From Aurantiochytrium sp. KH105 (Eukaryota; Sar; Bigyra; Thraustochytrida; Thraustochytriidae): 64,000 nucleotides of DNA. Below are positions 52,501 to 57,534 of the stretch, piece after piece. Below the pieces are notes generated by a model that searched no databases, was not told where the DNA came from, and saw nothing but the letters and a program-made list of their open reading frames with translations. A program made the position numbers and the translations under genes. Every line of letters begins with the position of its first letter. Positions within the stretch are counted from its first letter, which is position 1. The stretch is taken from positions 514,601 through 578,600 of the forward strand of contig BGKB01000014.1 in NCBI GenBank assembly GCA_003116975.1, read 5' to 3'.

Positions 52501-52958
52501 AGCTAGACGTCGACCTTCTGCAGAGCTGCACGGAGTATGACGATGACCTCTGCGAATCCGATCCACATATTCAGTCCTTTTGGCGTGTACTTCGCAACTT
52601 TCCAAACAAGCAGCGACAGATGTTCTTGCGATTTGTATGGGCTCGCTCTCGTCTTCCTGCGACCAAGCACGACTTTCCGCAGCACTTGAAGATTCAGGCC
52701 CCGGTCGCCGAGGGTCCTCGTGAGAACCCAGACATGTGGCTGCCGAAGGCGCACACGTGCTTTTTCGCACTCTCGCTGCCCAAGTATTCTACGGACGAAA
52801 TCATGGAAGAAAAGCTGCGCTATGCCATTACGAATACGACGGAAATGGACGCTGATTTTAACATTAACCAGTCTGAAAACCAGCATTGGCAGGCGCCCGA
52901 CTCTGCCGACGCTGCGGGTCGCGCGTCTCCGGTGCTGCGCATTCAGACCTCTGAATAA
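37506..52958 (+). CDS. Giant HERC-type E3 ubiquitin ligase (RCC1, LamG-like, UBA, B-box, FN3, SPRY, HECT)
   Basis: One 15.4-kb frame without introns, 5,150 residues. Domains in order: RCC1 propeller (about residues 788-1167; repeats such as FGRNDFGQLGHGD and FGRNNHGQLGCGD); LamG/concanavalin-like fold (about 2611-2752); acidic run then UBA (about 3487-3535; VDELVAMGFPEEWCVVAL); B-box zinc finger (about 4037-4085; CASCLETSCAAKCADCD); FN3-like (about 4105-4189); SPRY (about 4197-4347; SGVHSWQVRID); and C-terminal HECT (about 4695-5115). The HECT part has DDYGGPYREVFSQW, GIAMRTRALLNVDL, FLRFVWARSRLP and the catalytic loop KAHTCFFALSLPKYST, with Cys 5085. HECT enzymes take ubiquitin onto this Cys before passing it to substrate. 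Gln-, Asn- and Asp/Glu-rich runs fill the linkers. The order most resembles HERC1-like ligases, but with a single RCC1 propeller. The tail of about 40 residues beyond the catalytic loop is longer than usual. Confidence 0.95.
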   Translation: MGNAESGSRSATPLGGTGADPFDALPSADMDAHYLRACMDEMFDKDLVRKNFVSSVNAASLIDDRDAALNSPSSPTSASVEEAEAIADAVACLAYPYDAAARSITVQRLTKGLTENCREEDPFTTTVDQRIHFLRCMHAAMMRAWPRRAALKGKHRQSDALSGTDRKTALLRKVLLNMHEHDDHEDTSPDDNHLMLPGDGLNTSHEELSEAEMRRRRRRRRRRRLAQNSIDNAPRDRQNQESFGAPDLAAEATSFGLSHPVRLGLSLFFTLLDCIQQDEACTVDQYVQLVREILPIAQSLGPELLGHEIPAIREPSRDDVQHAGGLAGQGLGYNGTGPGSEGPAEKMNELPPVGVLNEISEFLYRAGTSRKLVGLGSRNFLEEELLLGGARTGTLGSARPSSASKSRSMELARGDRKIGTDEDSRYGHDHHDVDAQRYHELALSAEERAQAIESLFTLALGRAKLVDFLLCLKVLLEDAVADAAASSSSLPSAASLSVETARKLGKKDAMTPSTSPTEGLAVFPTATATGALAASPDRGERSPDHLPAERMQKRGWRTVEDLMMGVDAQEAEIKSGVSPLTASLPAEGILADASSFAPTRAASVSGVGASAAVTSGMGPSAASASSTDITSMEGSQTIVPLSEQEQRELTGAAVGGTKPRIAARPGTGEKTGGALPSNNNFEHDHIKSATTNHSSSSSNTTSNNVYNNHRNNNFNNNNNNNNNNNEVEEQRSPRERRIREQARRSSSQKVQPGSLRALDLWSKLMQLSEVDTRELFKAHMLGAKAEEVEVWSFGQNSYGELAHGDTITRKAPKEAGVLNGKDVVQVAAGNEHTIVLTRSGKVYAVGYNDNGQCGQGNTGRVAHLSNIEFLNNKNVAQVHAYNGCEHTLCVTQEGALYSFGYNYRGQLGHGNTTSISIPQLVPGFGIPGRRVRYVSCSYYHSVVATDSGEVFSFGRNDFGQLGHGDTLDRKEPARIDALSTGEHVVSVACGQYHTIVALASGSVYASGKNDYGQLGLKLPEPHRRMTIVRAFGSKAMDRESDDCIKELRCGYYHTIALSTTGKLWAFGRNDYGQLGIGSTAQKVFGPREVEDLDGSTTRVVRIAAGCYHSVAVDHNNVMYVFGRNNHGQLGCGDSPERPSPLPLKSFAGSRIADVAAGFYHTIVLVGGQDADEKEHLDQDESFLFTPEQHELRDFVMQEREALAVRRKLLSPLELAFHTLYNLDRMGSYHARRQESVQRWRGQRAYPALDPLAELDENPASRATDRRNLAVPSTLSLGGHTSAAANTRPASNATGTQTLLPPGDLPFCIDSDPRTLVLLVYLARLCTSQADALHSEPGCERWTYMALALLRLTRNNLAQLLWSGAGPRLQHEMQNLESEPLSLVRALDEVHRFALDTIENPPRLKSRHDTEMAQAIASEVLMTGLELFYPTQELQVQLLASLMAENDETDEREEECKSESENETREEKDLEREQEKSLSRGGAPELRKQLAARSRAVAQQQQHQQHQEQHDILPFETRISPRSPLFKFQRTSSPAVFSRGLKRYLLEPLLRRLADDELVSAMIPYQAILFSSEAETSASRPGRARSLSKHNEDDSSVALLSSLLSSLVRQIGAETGRAISAGLRNPANTNGFLQLLLALQKHLLSWAANSSHPTESSVEGLPRTGQYLDDLLDKFAAAVPGLGSSVSSSSLMSSSSGVSRESTLDTNSPESAVADAQPPQQQQQQQQLHDQHDTNSDDTGGSFAWNLETSNSTAWDCLLRYAELVLRQSNDELAAVVTPENLDALAQKSVVARVLPSLIMALSLFADRTYFARRLLPRVIDTLRVVDQTAQKSPPLLAADQEYRLASERFGGSKIKSKKKRVEEALALASLPWLLQLEKALASLGGKLAATLVGGHVEGEARQLEQIPGPDEIRESYVVWRDATLFKGGLDARIISRVSPKSSILPMLHMAANGASGVHWVDREKNRPPSASVHRKSGSSSAHKLGSDWFKMFSFGEQLRFVQRIQRGTEPIVDAIRAAHAKANFAYNVTLIQGRGNGGADASALEKVEACIFAAVLKHTGALLDAILYAHNHDAPAAAAPPPPRVLDCWRAAADVRMHLVRLRSQFMASASDDAQASDDNNLFHAFCAGYLKRAQFLLLFGSAIAAKTARAGAVRTENPHWKTLRAAVWTAIRWKRLTREGIQCKEALSSTASDNGMVHLVIRFIKCPTDLTVAADPSAPPTSPTKKPASPSKRRKQLMQQQYFDLGALFWMIINNCRRAYLRTCGLDSFRRLLATPELVSPRTDVLRHLAPSLRLPGDLASMLICGKDRVGTSGAGSSQGQNGDSNGAGAASSADSAHTSSRNGKVSASGNDAVANTASGLSAAGPAASSAVQASFVQLYTDLAHALRSALREDGKACAQERLLLLDAWATSLGPIDADLLCSTGLLETLQNALQMDREMDRQGEEDKQSLSQHQGRSSNGNAGGKAALDSEKRRKKQIGRAAWTLFRLLLAQIGDESDSDGRLASLLDVLYAEMQASLDMMLPTQSHTEAGSGTDAGTEEKHGGSGGGNGGAGGSNASSSKHSYELVKAPTRVNSVGGGLVLAPPSAAADSKRGQSAASNELYDEDDREEFSLSFWVFPERQASGLDRVLVMRGNASVQAPILTIRDLDSRLELWSSIDDDETERVVSKDAILLNAWTHVAIVMDQGKLRLFINGDLDGQQQSSSPHVLSAEQSAQLPICVGKPNLDRMLSGFEGYVAQLKYRTRALSPIHVHVMFDQGPPQHLRVLDRHCFQLVVLQQTLTESAIGRKSLAMPRWLRIHARLIRYGTPRVQQAVLRLWRVLFPSTHPSEVAPHVLAPLIRAKDGLSYTGEDFIDYLLAQIGVGVWHSKESPTPPLSASSTVGVESKEQAEPTTPALEERDDDESKTARTEAKDEVTKKNTSSTMPTVSSTAAAAGSNKDAKHKHKKLSLECDTSVGRWRRRDVEVKPSALSGSSSHHSFALASELVMLVRLLSANEEWSSMLSARMQDAMSDISTHLFSPKRHKNGENRPVEFESSSVHALRSVGTLAVLGGHNESLRVGGRVAMTHADITATVVGWDEATSKSALVVMTPKRSGIDPMLEDEDAHESTEDPKQAQQQQQLIHAQQQLMQQRESAPPADKRSMKAVRMNSEELIPIPEFGSPFANLSPRRRVKVDGSSQHVNKDDSSRESKQQRPNQRQHSPETTLEDSFYRLLRHLFVVPLDATTTRSKTVLLAQCRARTLRVLHELLQTLDCNFEELFERTADHGENIAVSLLKLAVRNLKEKRFVTMEGMEIRAEELRKRLHTLRHAQHASEPSTSIAMSVPSSEHEERPASSTPKIGGIFGTRVEAESATFQGHGDNVDDEVAVLMYSEDEDDEADDGEMEDGLNDSQGLHALRASLRGPAPDLDGDDMGLTSSSEEDDDDDDDDEEEDDEDDEENDEEDGNGAAGHRRANANVNANANDGSPGGLHGEGAAGEPPSSSNDPPSYLVDELVAMGFPEEWCVVALRIQGYDLIAASTWIVDNLDMLSSTPLSELIPPSLMESKTYDEDDVQAVHSTEQGGHLATNSRLSLDEMPIVEPIEEKVVQAAQAMTPKADEERRRRRRRLQRAKASLRRIDEPFQQLEVAFGDDVFEDDHFRTDACASYGYGYKCGALGLYNGVHAEGTKQDAAREAFRSEIALLNFGDLEKLCAELEEELSILYARSCLILLLQRWREWPAADVQFDKVFLSEEINFAKFLRLVLFRGPQLMPALLDHLLETNLPGLVPITPPRAGSAAELEMLHPRLGGSAEDLFPADVGSMDPHATKDPHHQQQEDRKGRKALNSAAAAAGSILRLMMDALKPSLVQLLRKDHNGKLGNTLTDFVLRDLETAARSEEHVEQLWGMRELSCSDFQLARAPCVEFDTWVLGILQNEGVEATLSENAFKSYAKLLGAPNLPLKSLALKSLVKVLRKTPELCRELPYQRLFAVSQRRSNLEAQGQRVFYSKFLSAAVEVLGLMRQVLPGTRLSLANVETFELGERAYRGDLAEHACAGPESLADTPCASCLETSCAAKCADCDAILCEPCAQRHEVSHELILSPCCREVAGESKPSQENDQPEASGVRSFVVTSTDCECIEVAWHVDPGFDSEIVLQANEKVFCVTEMNGCSFRFTGLRAGSTYQVALYVLTKSGERSKVASHKARTKDRLAFEFDPYNCGPNICITDKGLCARFAATESWSTVLATRGYSSGVHSWQVRIDESDSPYLFVGVASRKACLQTFLGGDEHGWGYIGDRALYHKRNRLSIYGDRFGQGDVLSVTLDMDAGTLAFARNGKDLGVALDGLTGVLYPAFAFYSGSQVISLVKKSLYRRDVTTDPAVPTTVFTDDILTAVGTVDRFLSGDYAANAVLEGAAWESHQDWAAQKWTRVWTRLGKDLRLTRPGRLQKVQTHLGTGTVVGLGPEDDARLWVTYDEAQSAGAWPISLDDDRLTVLSEEEIQSPIANVAMSKEAFSSSLHAFEAATAIQVDRDLVAELGAYCERKGCSPFEIGPDTFATDVLAGLQLRSRARVSLEQATARFALLKALNERFEVILPWFAAQMQADPRAVILIEGDLAGHTSAASAGPEGPNWALASLPQKLSYFRGLIFWHVKKQLLERLLERSATVPKRAEDDYEYPEELPQLMLNRPKAAFSRTLPDPESRLSFSLFGQAFDELHFLEPRILRIAYSHPMDEGQARTFKVKFEGEGVDDYGGPYREVFSQWSGELTATTLSPDGAAEEGHPDQDLGEGGGLGNGTESGTGGGDDDAEDKKDNQQMQCVLPILHPCPNRQHGVGANREKYVLRPDPSQSADPSAMARGKKDSGAHLLLEMINFSGQLFGIAMRTRALLNVDLANLVWKPLVGESVVLEDLRDVDHSTVALVEQLRTADPAYLEAMCEELRWNTSLSDGSRVELVPGGHHLRVNPADCEDYIRALLHARLREAQQSTAALRDGLASVVPRAALSLLTPEELERKICGAPELDVDLLQSCTEYDDDLCESDPHIQSFWRVLRNFPNKQRQMFLRFVWARSRLPATKHDFPQHLKIQAPVAEGPRENPDMWLPKAHTCFFALSLPKYSTDEIMEEKLRYAITNTTEMDADFNINQSENQHWQAPDSADAAGRASPVLRIQTSE

Positions 52959-53279
52959 AATGCTGAAAGGAATGATTTGTATGTTTTCTCCGTTGTTGTC
53001 TTTTGGTTTCTTTTGTTTTGGTAGGGAGGCGGGGGAGAACACTGAGAAATGTCACAATCTCAGGGTAATTGTGACGTTTATTTTCAAAGATCATTCTTGA
53101 TAAGAAATGGAACCATTTTGGTGCCGACCTTGCTCACAATGGTAAGATCGCCTTACTTGCCGAGAATAATAATAATCATGTCCTGGGTAGAGCCACCAAA
53201 GACTGAACGTTTAAACATCAGTGCGAAACGCTAAATGGTCATGTGCTGTTTGGAAGAAGTATAGGAAAAAATGCTACGT
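52959..53279. other. 3' spacer between the convergent HECT and JmjC genes, with hairpin
   Basis: 320 bp, AT-rich, no gene. It holds a perfect 8-bp inverted repeat (GTCACAAT at 53051-53058 and ATTGTGAC at 53068-53075, 9-base loop). Confidence 0.55.
53051..53075. other. 8-bp inverted repeat between convergent genes
   Basis: GTCACAAT, a 9-base loop, then ATTGTGAC, about 95 bases beyond the HECT stop. Comparable in position to the hairpins at 840-866 and 57456-57476. Confidence 0.5.
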
Positions 53280-54749
53280 TCAAGACGTGGGCGACTTGAA
53301 CTGGTCCAGCGACACGGAAGCTTCACCGTTGTCTGCTTCTGAACTCGTTCCGAGCGGGGCCGTGATGGACGCTTCGCGTTGCAGGCGAGCTAAGACGGGA
53401 AGCAATTGAGCATGAGTACTATGCGGGGAGACCGCAGCTTGGTCGGCAAGTGCAGACATGAAGACAGCGAGGTCCTCGCGAAGTACCATGTTCATTGCCA
53501 CGGCGACTGTTACCCCGCGATTCTGCACCTGGTGCGGCGCCCCACTTGGGATGAAAATGACATCGCCTGGTCCGACAAGTGCGTCGAAAATATCGACAGC
53601 GGGAAGAGTCGTCTGTGGCTCTGCCAAAAACAGAGACTCGTGAAAGGTGCCCGGGTTCATCACATCCTCGGCGAGAAGATTGCGCATATGCTGAGGTACG
53701 ATGCGCCAGTGCTTTTGTCCATGTGTGACAGCCATCCAGGCCGAAGAAGAGCACCAATCGGCATGCAGACCGGATCCCGAGTTCGAGCCACTGACAAAAA
53801 CGCTGGGCCAATAGTCACGAAAATTCGCCCAAAAGGGCGAAAGCCAAGAAGGTACACGCTGCAGCAGGTCTTCGGCAAAGTATGCGGGTATGCGGAAGGA
53901 CGATAAGAGTTCTGGACAGATGCGCTCAATAGGTTCGTCGTGAAGGTAAAGGTCAGAGCCCTCGAGTGTGGAGAAAAACGTGTCCACGTCAACCGTAGCA
54001 ACCCGCTCCAGCTTTGCCCACGACGTCGCATTGTCCGAAACCCGTTTGAGTCTCACCCCCTTGAGACTGCATTTCTCTCGTATTGCCTCTGGGCTCGCAA
54101 AGGACTCGAACAGGGCGTCGAGACCTCGCAAAATCACCGGGATCCCGGGTGACACGAACGAGGTGTGAAACTCCGACACCGATAGATTCGCAGCGTCGCG
54201 AACTGGCATCGGAATGATCCTCGCCTGTGCTGCGGACAAAGTCGGCTCCGCGGCACGCCGCGCGTGCGCAAGACGACTCTCGAGCTCGCGCTTCGATCGC
54301 AATGCGCGTGCGAGGCGATCACGCGCGTGATGCAGTTCCGCCTTGAGGGCTCGCTGTTCTTGGACGATATCTTGCTCAAGGATCGAAGTGTCTCGATGCG
54401 GCGCGGCGAGATGCTGCAAGTTAGAAATTACGGCCTTTTCCCAGATGGTCGCGACCAGCATGTCGCACTGATCGCCGTCCACGCGCAGATCGGCGCACAA
54501 CTCAAGCGCTTCCGCCACTGCTTGGGCCGGACTCTCGCCGATCGGCACGCGGAGCTCCGACCCGTCGTCGACCCTAACGCTCTGCCACGCCACGGGGTCT
54601 CGATCCTCGCACGCCGCCTCCTCGGCAGCGGTCTTGACCCTGACAACATCGTCTTTGGCGACCGCGAGCAGCGCCGCGAACCCGAGCCAGATCGCGAGTC
54701 GAGCGAGAGCGAGAGCGACCAGCATCACGCTTCCGGATCGTGCGGACAT
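53280..54749 (-). CDS. Secretory-pathway JmjC (cupin) oxygenase-like protein
   Basis: Predicted 489 residues from the ATG at 54749, where a hydrophobic leader begins (VMLVALALARLAIWLGFAALLAVA, about residues 8-32). A coiled-coil segment (about 125-170; LKAELHHARDRLARAL) precedes a JmjC/cupin-8 domain (about 185-440). Iron and 2-oxoglutarate ligands are visible: HxD in SGLHADWCSS (His 329, Asp 331), the Lys of GQKHWRIVP, and the distal His 406 in FIPSGAPHQVQN. JmjC proteins of this compact type hydroxylate or demethylate protein side chains; a lumenal member would act on secretory proteins, as JMJD8-like proteins are thought to. The substrate is unknown. The leader could also be a type II anchor. 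Divergent from PRMT7 over 335 bases and convergent with the HECT gene. Confidence 0.85.
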   Translation of the reverse strand: MSARSGSVMLVALALARLAIWLGFAALLAVAKDDVVRVKTAAEEAACEDRDPVAWQSVRVDDGSELRVPIGESPAQAVAEALELCADLRVDGDQCDMLVATIWEKAVISNLQHLAAPHRDTSILEQDIVQEQRALKAELHHARDRLARALRSKRELESRLAHARRAAEPTLSAAQARIIPMPVRDAANLSVSEFHTSFVSPGIPVILRGLDALFESFASPEAIREKCSLKGVRLKRVSDNATSWAKLERVATVDVDTFFSTLEGSDLYLHDEPIERICPELLSSFRIPAYFAEDLLQRVPSWLSPFWANFRDYWPSVFVSGSNSGSGLHADWCSSSAWMAVTHGQKHWRIVPQHMRNLLAEDVMNPGTFHESLFLAEPQTTLPAVDIFDALVGPGDVIFIPSGAPHQVQNRGVTVAVAMNMVLREDLAVFMSALADQAAVSPHSTHAQLLPVLARLQREASITAPLGTSSEADNGEASVSLDQFKSPTS

Positions 54750-55084
54750 GCGCGTCGACCTCCTCTCTCCCCGCGCCGTGCTTCTCGCCGCGCTGCCTCG
54801 GCAAGGGCGCCTCGCTCGCCTTCGAGGTCTCCGATCTTGGTTTGTTTCGGTTCCTTCGTTCCTCGGGCTAACTGCGACCAACTGTAAACAAGGATCGATC
54901 GACGGGATTCAAAACTTGCAGGCAGCGTCTGAGCGCCGCACGCCGCGCCGCAGACAAAGCGCGAACGAGGAGGGCGCGGCGGCCGAGGGCGGAGCGGCCG
55001 CGGCGCGGAGCGCGGCGGACCCCGCGCGGGCGGGAGCAGGCGCGCGGCGCGCGGCGGCGCGGCGGGCGCCGAGCGCGGGCGGAG
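54750..55084. promoter_or_regulatory. Short divergent promoter, JmjC protein / PRMT7
   Basis: A 335-base CpG-rich spacer between two divergent ATGs. It must contain both start-site regions. No core element was recognised. Confidence 0.55.
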
Positions 55085-57334
55085 ATGCAGACCTCGCATG
55101 CGGCGTGGGGCGACGTGGTGCTCTTCGAGGCCGCGAGCAAAGAGGACGCCGCGGCGAAGCTGGAGGGCGAGGATGTCAAGGTCGAGGCCGATGCCGACGC
55201 CATGCCTTCCAAGATCGTCGCCGTGGCGCCGAGCGTGCTCCCGAGGGACGTCGACGCGTCAGACATTGTCGCAGGAGAACCCGTCCGAAGAGGGCAGGCG
55301 GCGCGCGCGCTTGTTCTCGCGACGAAAGCGCGGATGATGCTGCCAATGCTGAACGACACGCTGCGAAATGAGGCGTACGAGCGCGCCATTGTGGAGGAGG
55401 TGCGGGCTTTCGCGGCAATCCATGGCCGAGGCCCACGCGTGCTCGATATCGGAGCGGGAACCGGCCTTTTGTCGGTGATGGCGGCCCGCGCAGGGGCTCG
55501 AGAGGTTGTCGGGTGCGAGATGAACGGCGTCATGGCCGCTGTGGCGCAAGACGTCGTTCGCGCCAATGGTTTCGACGGCTGCGTCAAAATCCTCGCGTGT
55601 CGTTCCACAGAGTTTTCTCTAGATGCCGAAGAGGAACCTTTTGATTTGGTCGTCACTGAGACTCTTGATTCGCATTTACTTCGTGAAGGGATCTTGCCTT
55701 CGCTTGCCGACGCCCTTGACCGTTTAGCCCGGCCCGGCGCCGCTGTGGTGCCCCAAAAGGCGCGTATCTACGCGCAGCTGTGCAACACAGAGGTGGGGCG
55801 CACTGGCGTCGGAGAGCTCGTTGTAAGGGATGACAAGGTCCTCGGCCTTTCTGAGAGACGCACTTCACGCCTGCCGACGCCCAAAGATCGCGATGGACAC
55901 ACCGATATCAAGTTCTCAAGTCGGGATGAAATGCATAAGATGATTCTCCTCGGCACTGTTGAAAAGGTTTTCGACATTGCCTTTGCAGACGCCAAAAGCA
56001 TTGAAGAGTTCATTCGCTGCGAACCAAGCTCGATGATCTCGAGCGATGATAAGACTGCAAATGCTGTCTGTGTTTGGTGGGAAATTGACGTGCATGCAGG
56101 AAGTGAAGACGCGCCAGACCCGGAGCCGAAACGCCCGAGACTGGAAGGCGACAAAGCGGTTCAGACGGTTCAGACCCGCAACTGTCCCCTTACAAATATG
56201 CCCAATATCCCAGAAACAGAGGCGCAATGGCAAGATCATTGGTTTCCAGTGGTATACCCGCTTGTGGAAGCTGGACCCTCCATCGAGGTCGGCTTTGGCC
56301 GTACAGAGACGGAGATCTTTGTGCAGCAACTAGAATGGAAACCCGCACCAGCTGAGACGTCGGCCATCACGACGGAACTGAACACATGTATGGATCCGTT
56401 GCGGCTTTTACAGGTTGTAGACCACGAGCGTCAGGAAGCTCTTCGAGGGGGACTCGAAACTCTTGTGGAGGCGCAAACGTGTTCGACGATTCATTTGTGG
56501 GACGTTGGATCCGGTAGCCTCGTAGCGTTTGTAGCAGCGCAATTTGAGAAAATTTGCGCTGTCAAAAGTTTGGAGACGGACTACTTTAGCCTGGTTATGT
56601 GGAAGCGCCTTTGCGATGAAGCATTCTCGGGTAAGGTGGAAGTGTTAGCCTCGCTTCAGGACGAGGAGCCTCAGGATTCTTCGGACCGTGCACTGTTGGT
56701 GTGTTCGGACTTTTGCTACTCCCATTTAGGTGCACGACGCGAATTTGTCGGTGGATTGCAATTTTGTCTGCAAGCGCTAGCGATTCAACGGAGGCTGCAG
56801 ACGTCTTGCTTCTTCTTTCCGGGAACAGTGACGATCGAAGCGCGGCTTGTTCGACTGCATGCAATTGGCAAGGCGCTGCGTGCACCAAGCGAGATCCGAG
56901 GGTGCAAGCATCCTGTCGACTGGCACGCTGCTGAGCAAGATTTTTTCCTTGAGCTTGACATTGACGCATACGAACACGAAGAATTGTGCGTGGCACAAGA
57001 TGTTCTGACATTGGAGGTGGGCAAAATTTCGGACGCGGGCAAAGCAGGTTCTGTTACTTTTGAGATAGACGACGAGGCGGCTTCCCATGAGGCTGTTGTA
57101 GTTCTTTCGTTGCGCAGTGCTCTTCCGCGCGCGCGCGCGACGTTGGCTCCAATTCTTCTACAAGTCCCACACTCGTCTACGGGCGCGACGCCAAGGCGCA
57201 CGCAAACTACATTCTCGAATTTGGCAACTTTATCGCTTGAGCGGAAGACGTTGGAATCGAAGCACGAGCTGGAACTTGCCGTGACGTTGCACCTCGATCG
57301 AGAATCGATAAACGCCCCCAAGACCGCAAGTTGA
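55085..57334 (+). CDS. Protein arginine methyltransferase, PRMT7-like tandem enzyme
   Basis: A 749-residue protein. The first methyltransferase module (about residues 85-330) contains LNDTLRNEAYERAI, SAM motif I VLDIGAGTGLLSVMAARAGA (about 118-137), and the substrate-Arg loop VTETLDSHLLREGILPS (about 190-206), which matches the SELFDTELIGEGALPS loop of PRMT7 rather than the SExMGxxLxxExM loop of PRMT1-type enzymes. A second, weakened module (about 440-740) has a degenerate motif I (WDVGSGSLVAFVAAQF). Two tandem modules are the PRMT7 plan, and PRMT7 enzymes make monomethylarginine. The sub-family call (PRMT7 rather than PRMT9) is moderate. The ATG at 55085 ends a GC-rich leader; the first about 80 residues are family-atypical. 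Confidence 0.85.
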   Translation: MQTSHAAWGDVVLFEAASKEDAAAKLEGEDVKVEADADAMPSKIVAVAPSVLPRDVDASDIVAGEPVRRGQAARALVLATKARMMLPMLNDTLRNEAYERAIVEEVRAFAAIHGRGPRVLDIGAGTGLLSVMAARAGAREVVGCEMNGVMAAVAQDVVRANGFDGCVKILACRSTEFSLDAEEEPFDLVVTETLDSHLLREGILPSLADALDRLARPGAAVVPQKARIYAQLCNTEVGRTGVGELVVRDDKVLGLSERRTSRLPTPKDRDGHTDIKFSSRDEMHKMILLGTVEKVFDIAFADAKSIEEFIRCEPSSMISSDDKTANAVCVWWEIDVHAGSEDAPDPEPKRPRLEGDKAVQTVQTRNCPLTNMPNIPETEAQWQDHWFPVVYPLVEAGPSIEVGFGRTETEIFVQQLEWKPAPAETSAITTELNTCMDPLRLLQVVDHERQEALRGGLETLVEAQTCSTIHLWDVGSGSLVAFVAAQFEKICAVKSLETDYFSLVMWKRLCDEAFSGKVEVLASLQDEEPQDSSDRALLVCSDFCYSHLGARREFVGGLQFCLQALAIQRRLQTSCFFFPGTVTIEARLVRLHAIGKALRAPSEIRGCKHPVDWHAAEQDFFLELDIDAYEHEELCVAQDVLTLEVGKISDAGKAGSVTFEIDDEAASHEAVVVLSLRSALPRARATLAPILLQVPHSSTGATPRRTQTTFSNLATLSLERKTLESKHELELAVTLHLDRESINAPKTAS

Positions 57335-57455
57335 AAATACCCTTTAATTTTTTTTGTTTGGAATAAACAAGCTGTTCTTTTCGGGGCTGTCTTAGTGTGC
57401 AAAGAATCACACGGAACAAGGGGTCCTAGTATGAAATCAAAAAGACATGTCTCGT

Positions 57456-57476
57456 CGCTGGTTGGTTGCACCAGCG
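57456..57476. other. 7-bp hairpin between convergent genes
   Basis: CGCTGGT, a 7-base loop, then ACCAGCG, in the 200-base spacer between the PRMT7 stop and the stop of the type II membrane protein gene. Confidence 0.45.
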
Positions 57477-57534
57477 CTAGAATGTCATCTTAGGGAAAGA
57501 CCACGACGATTGGAATAAAATCGACTGAATGAGT

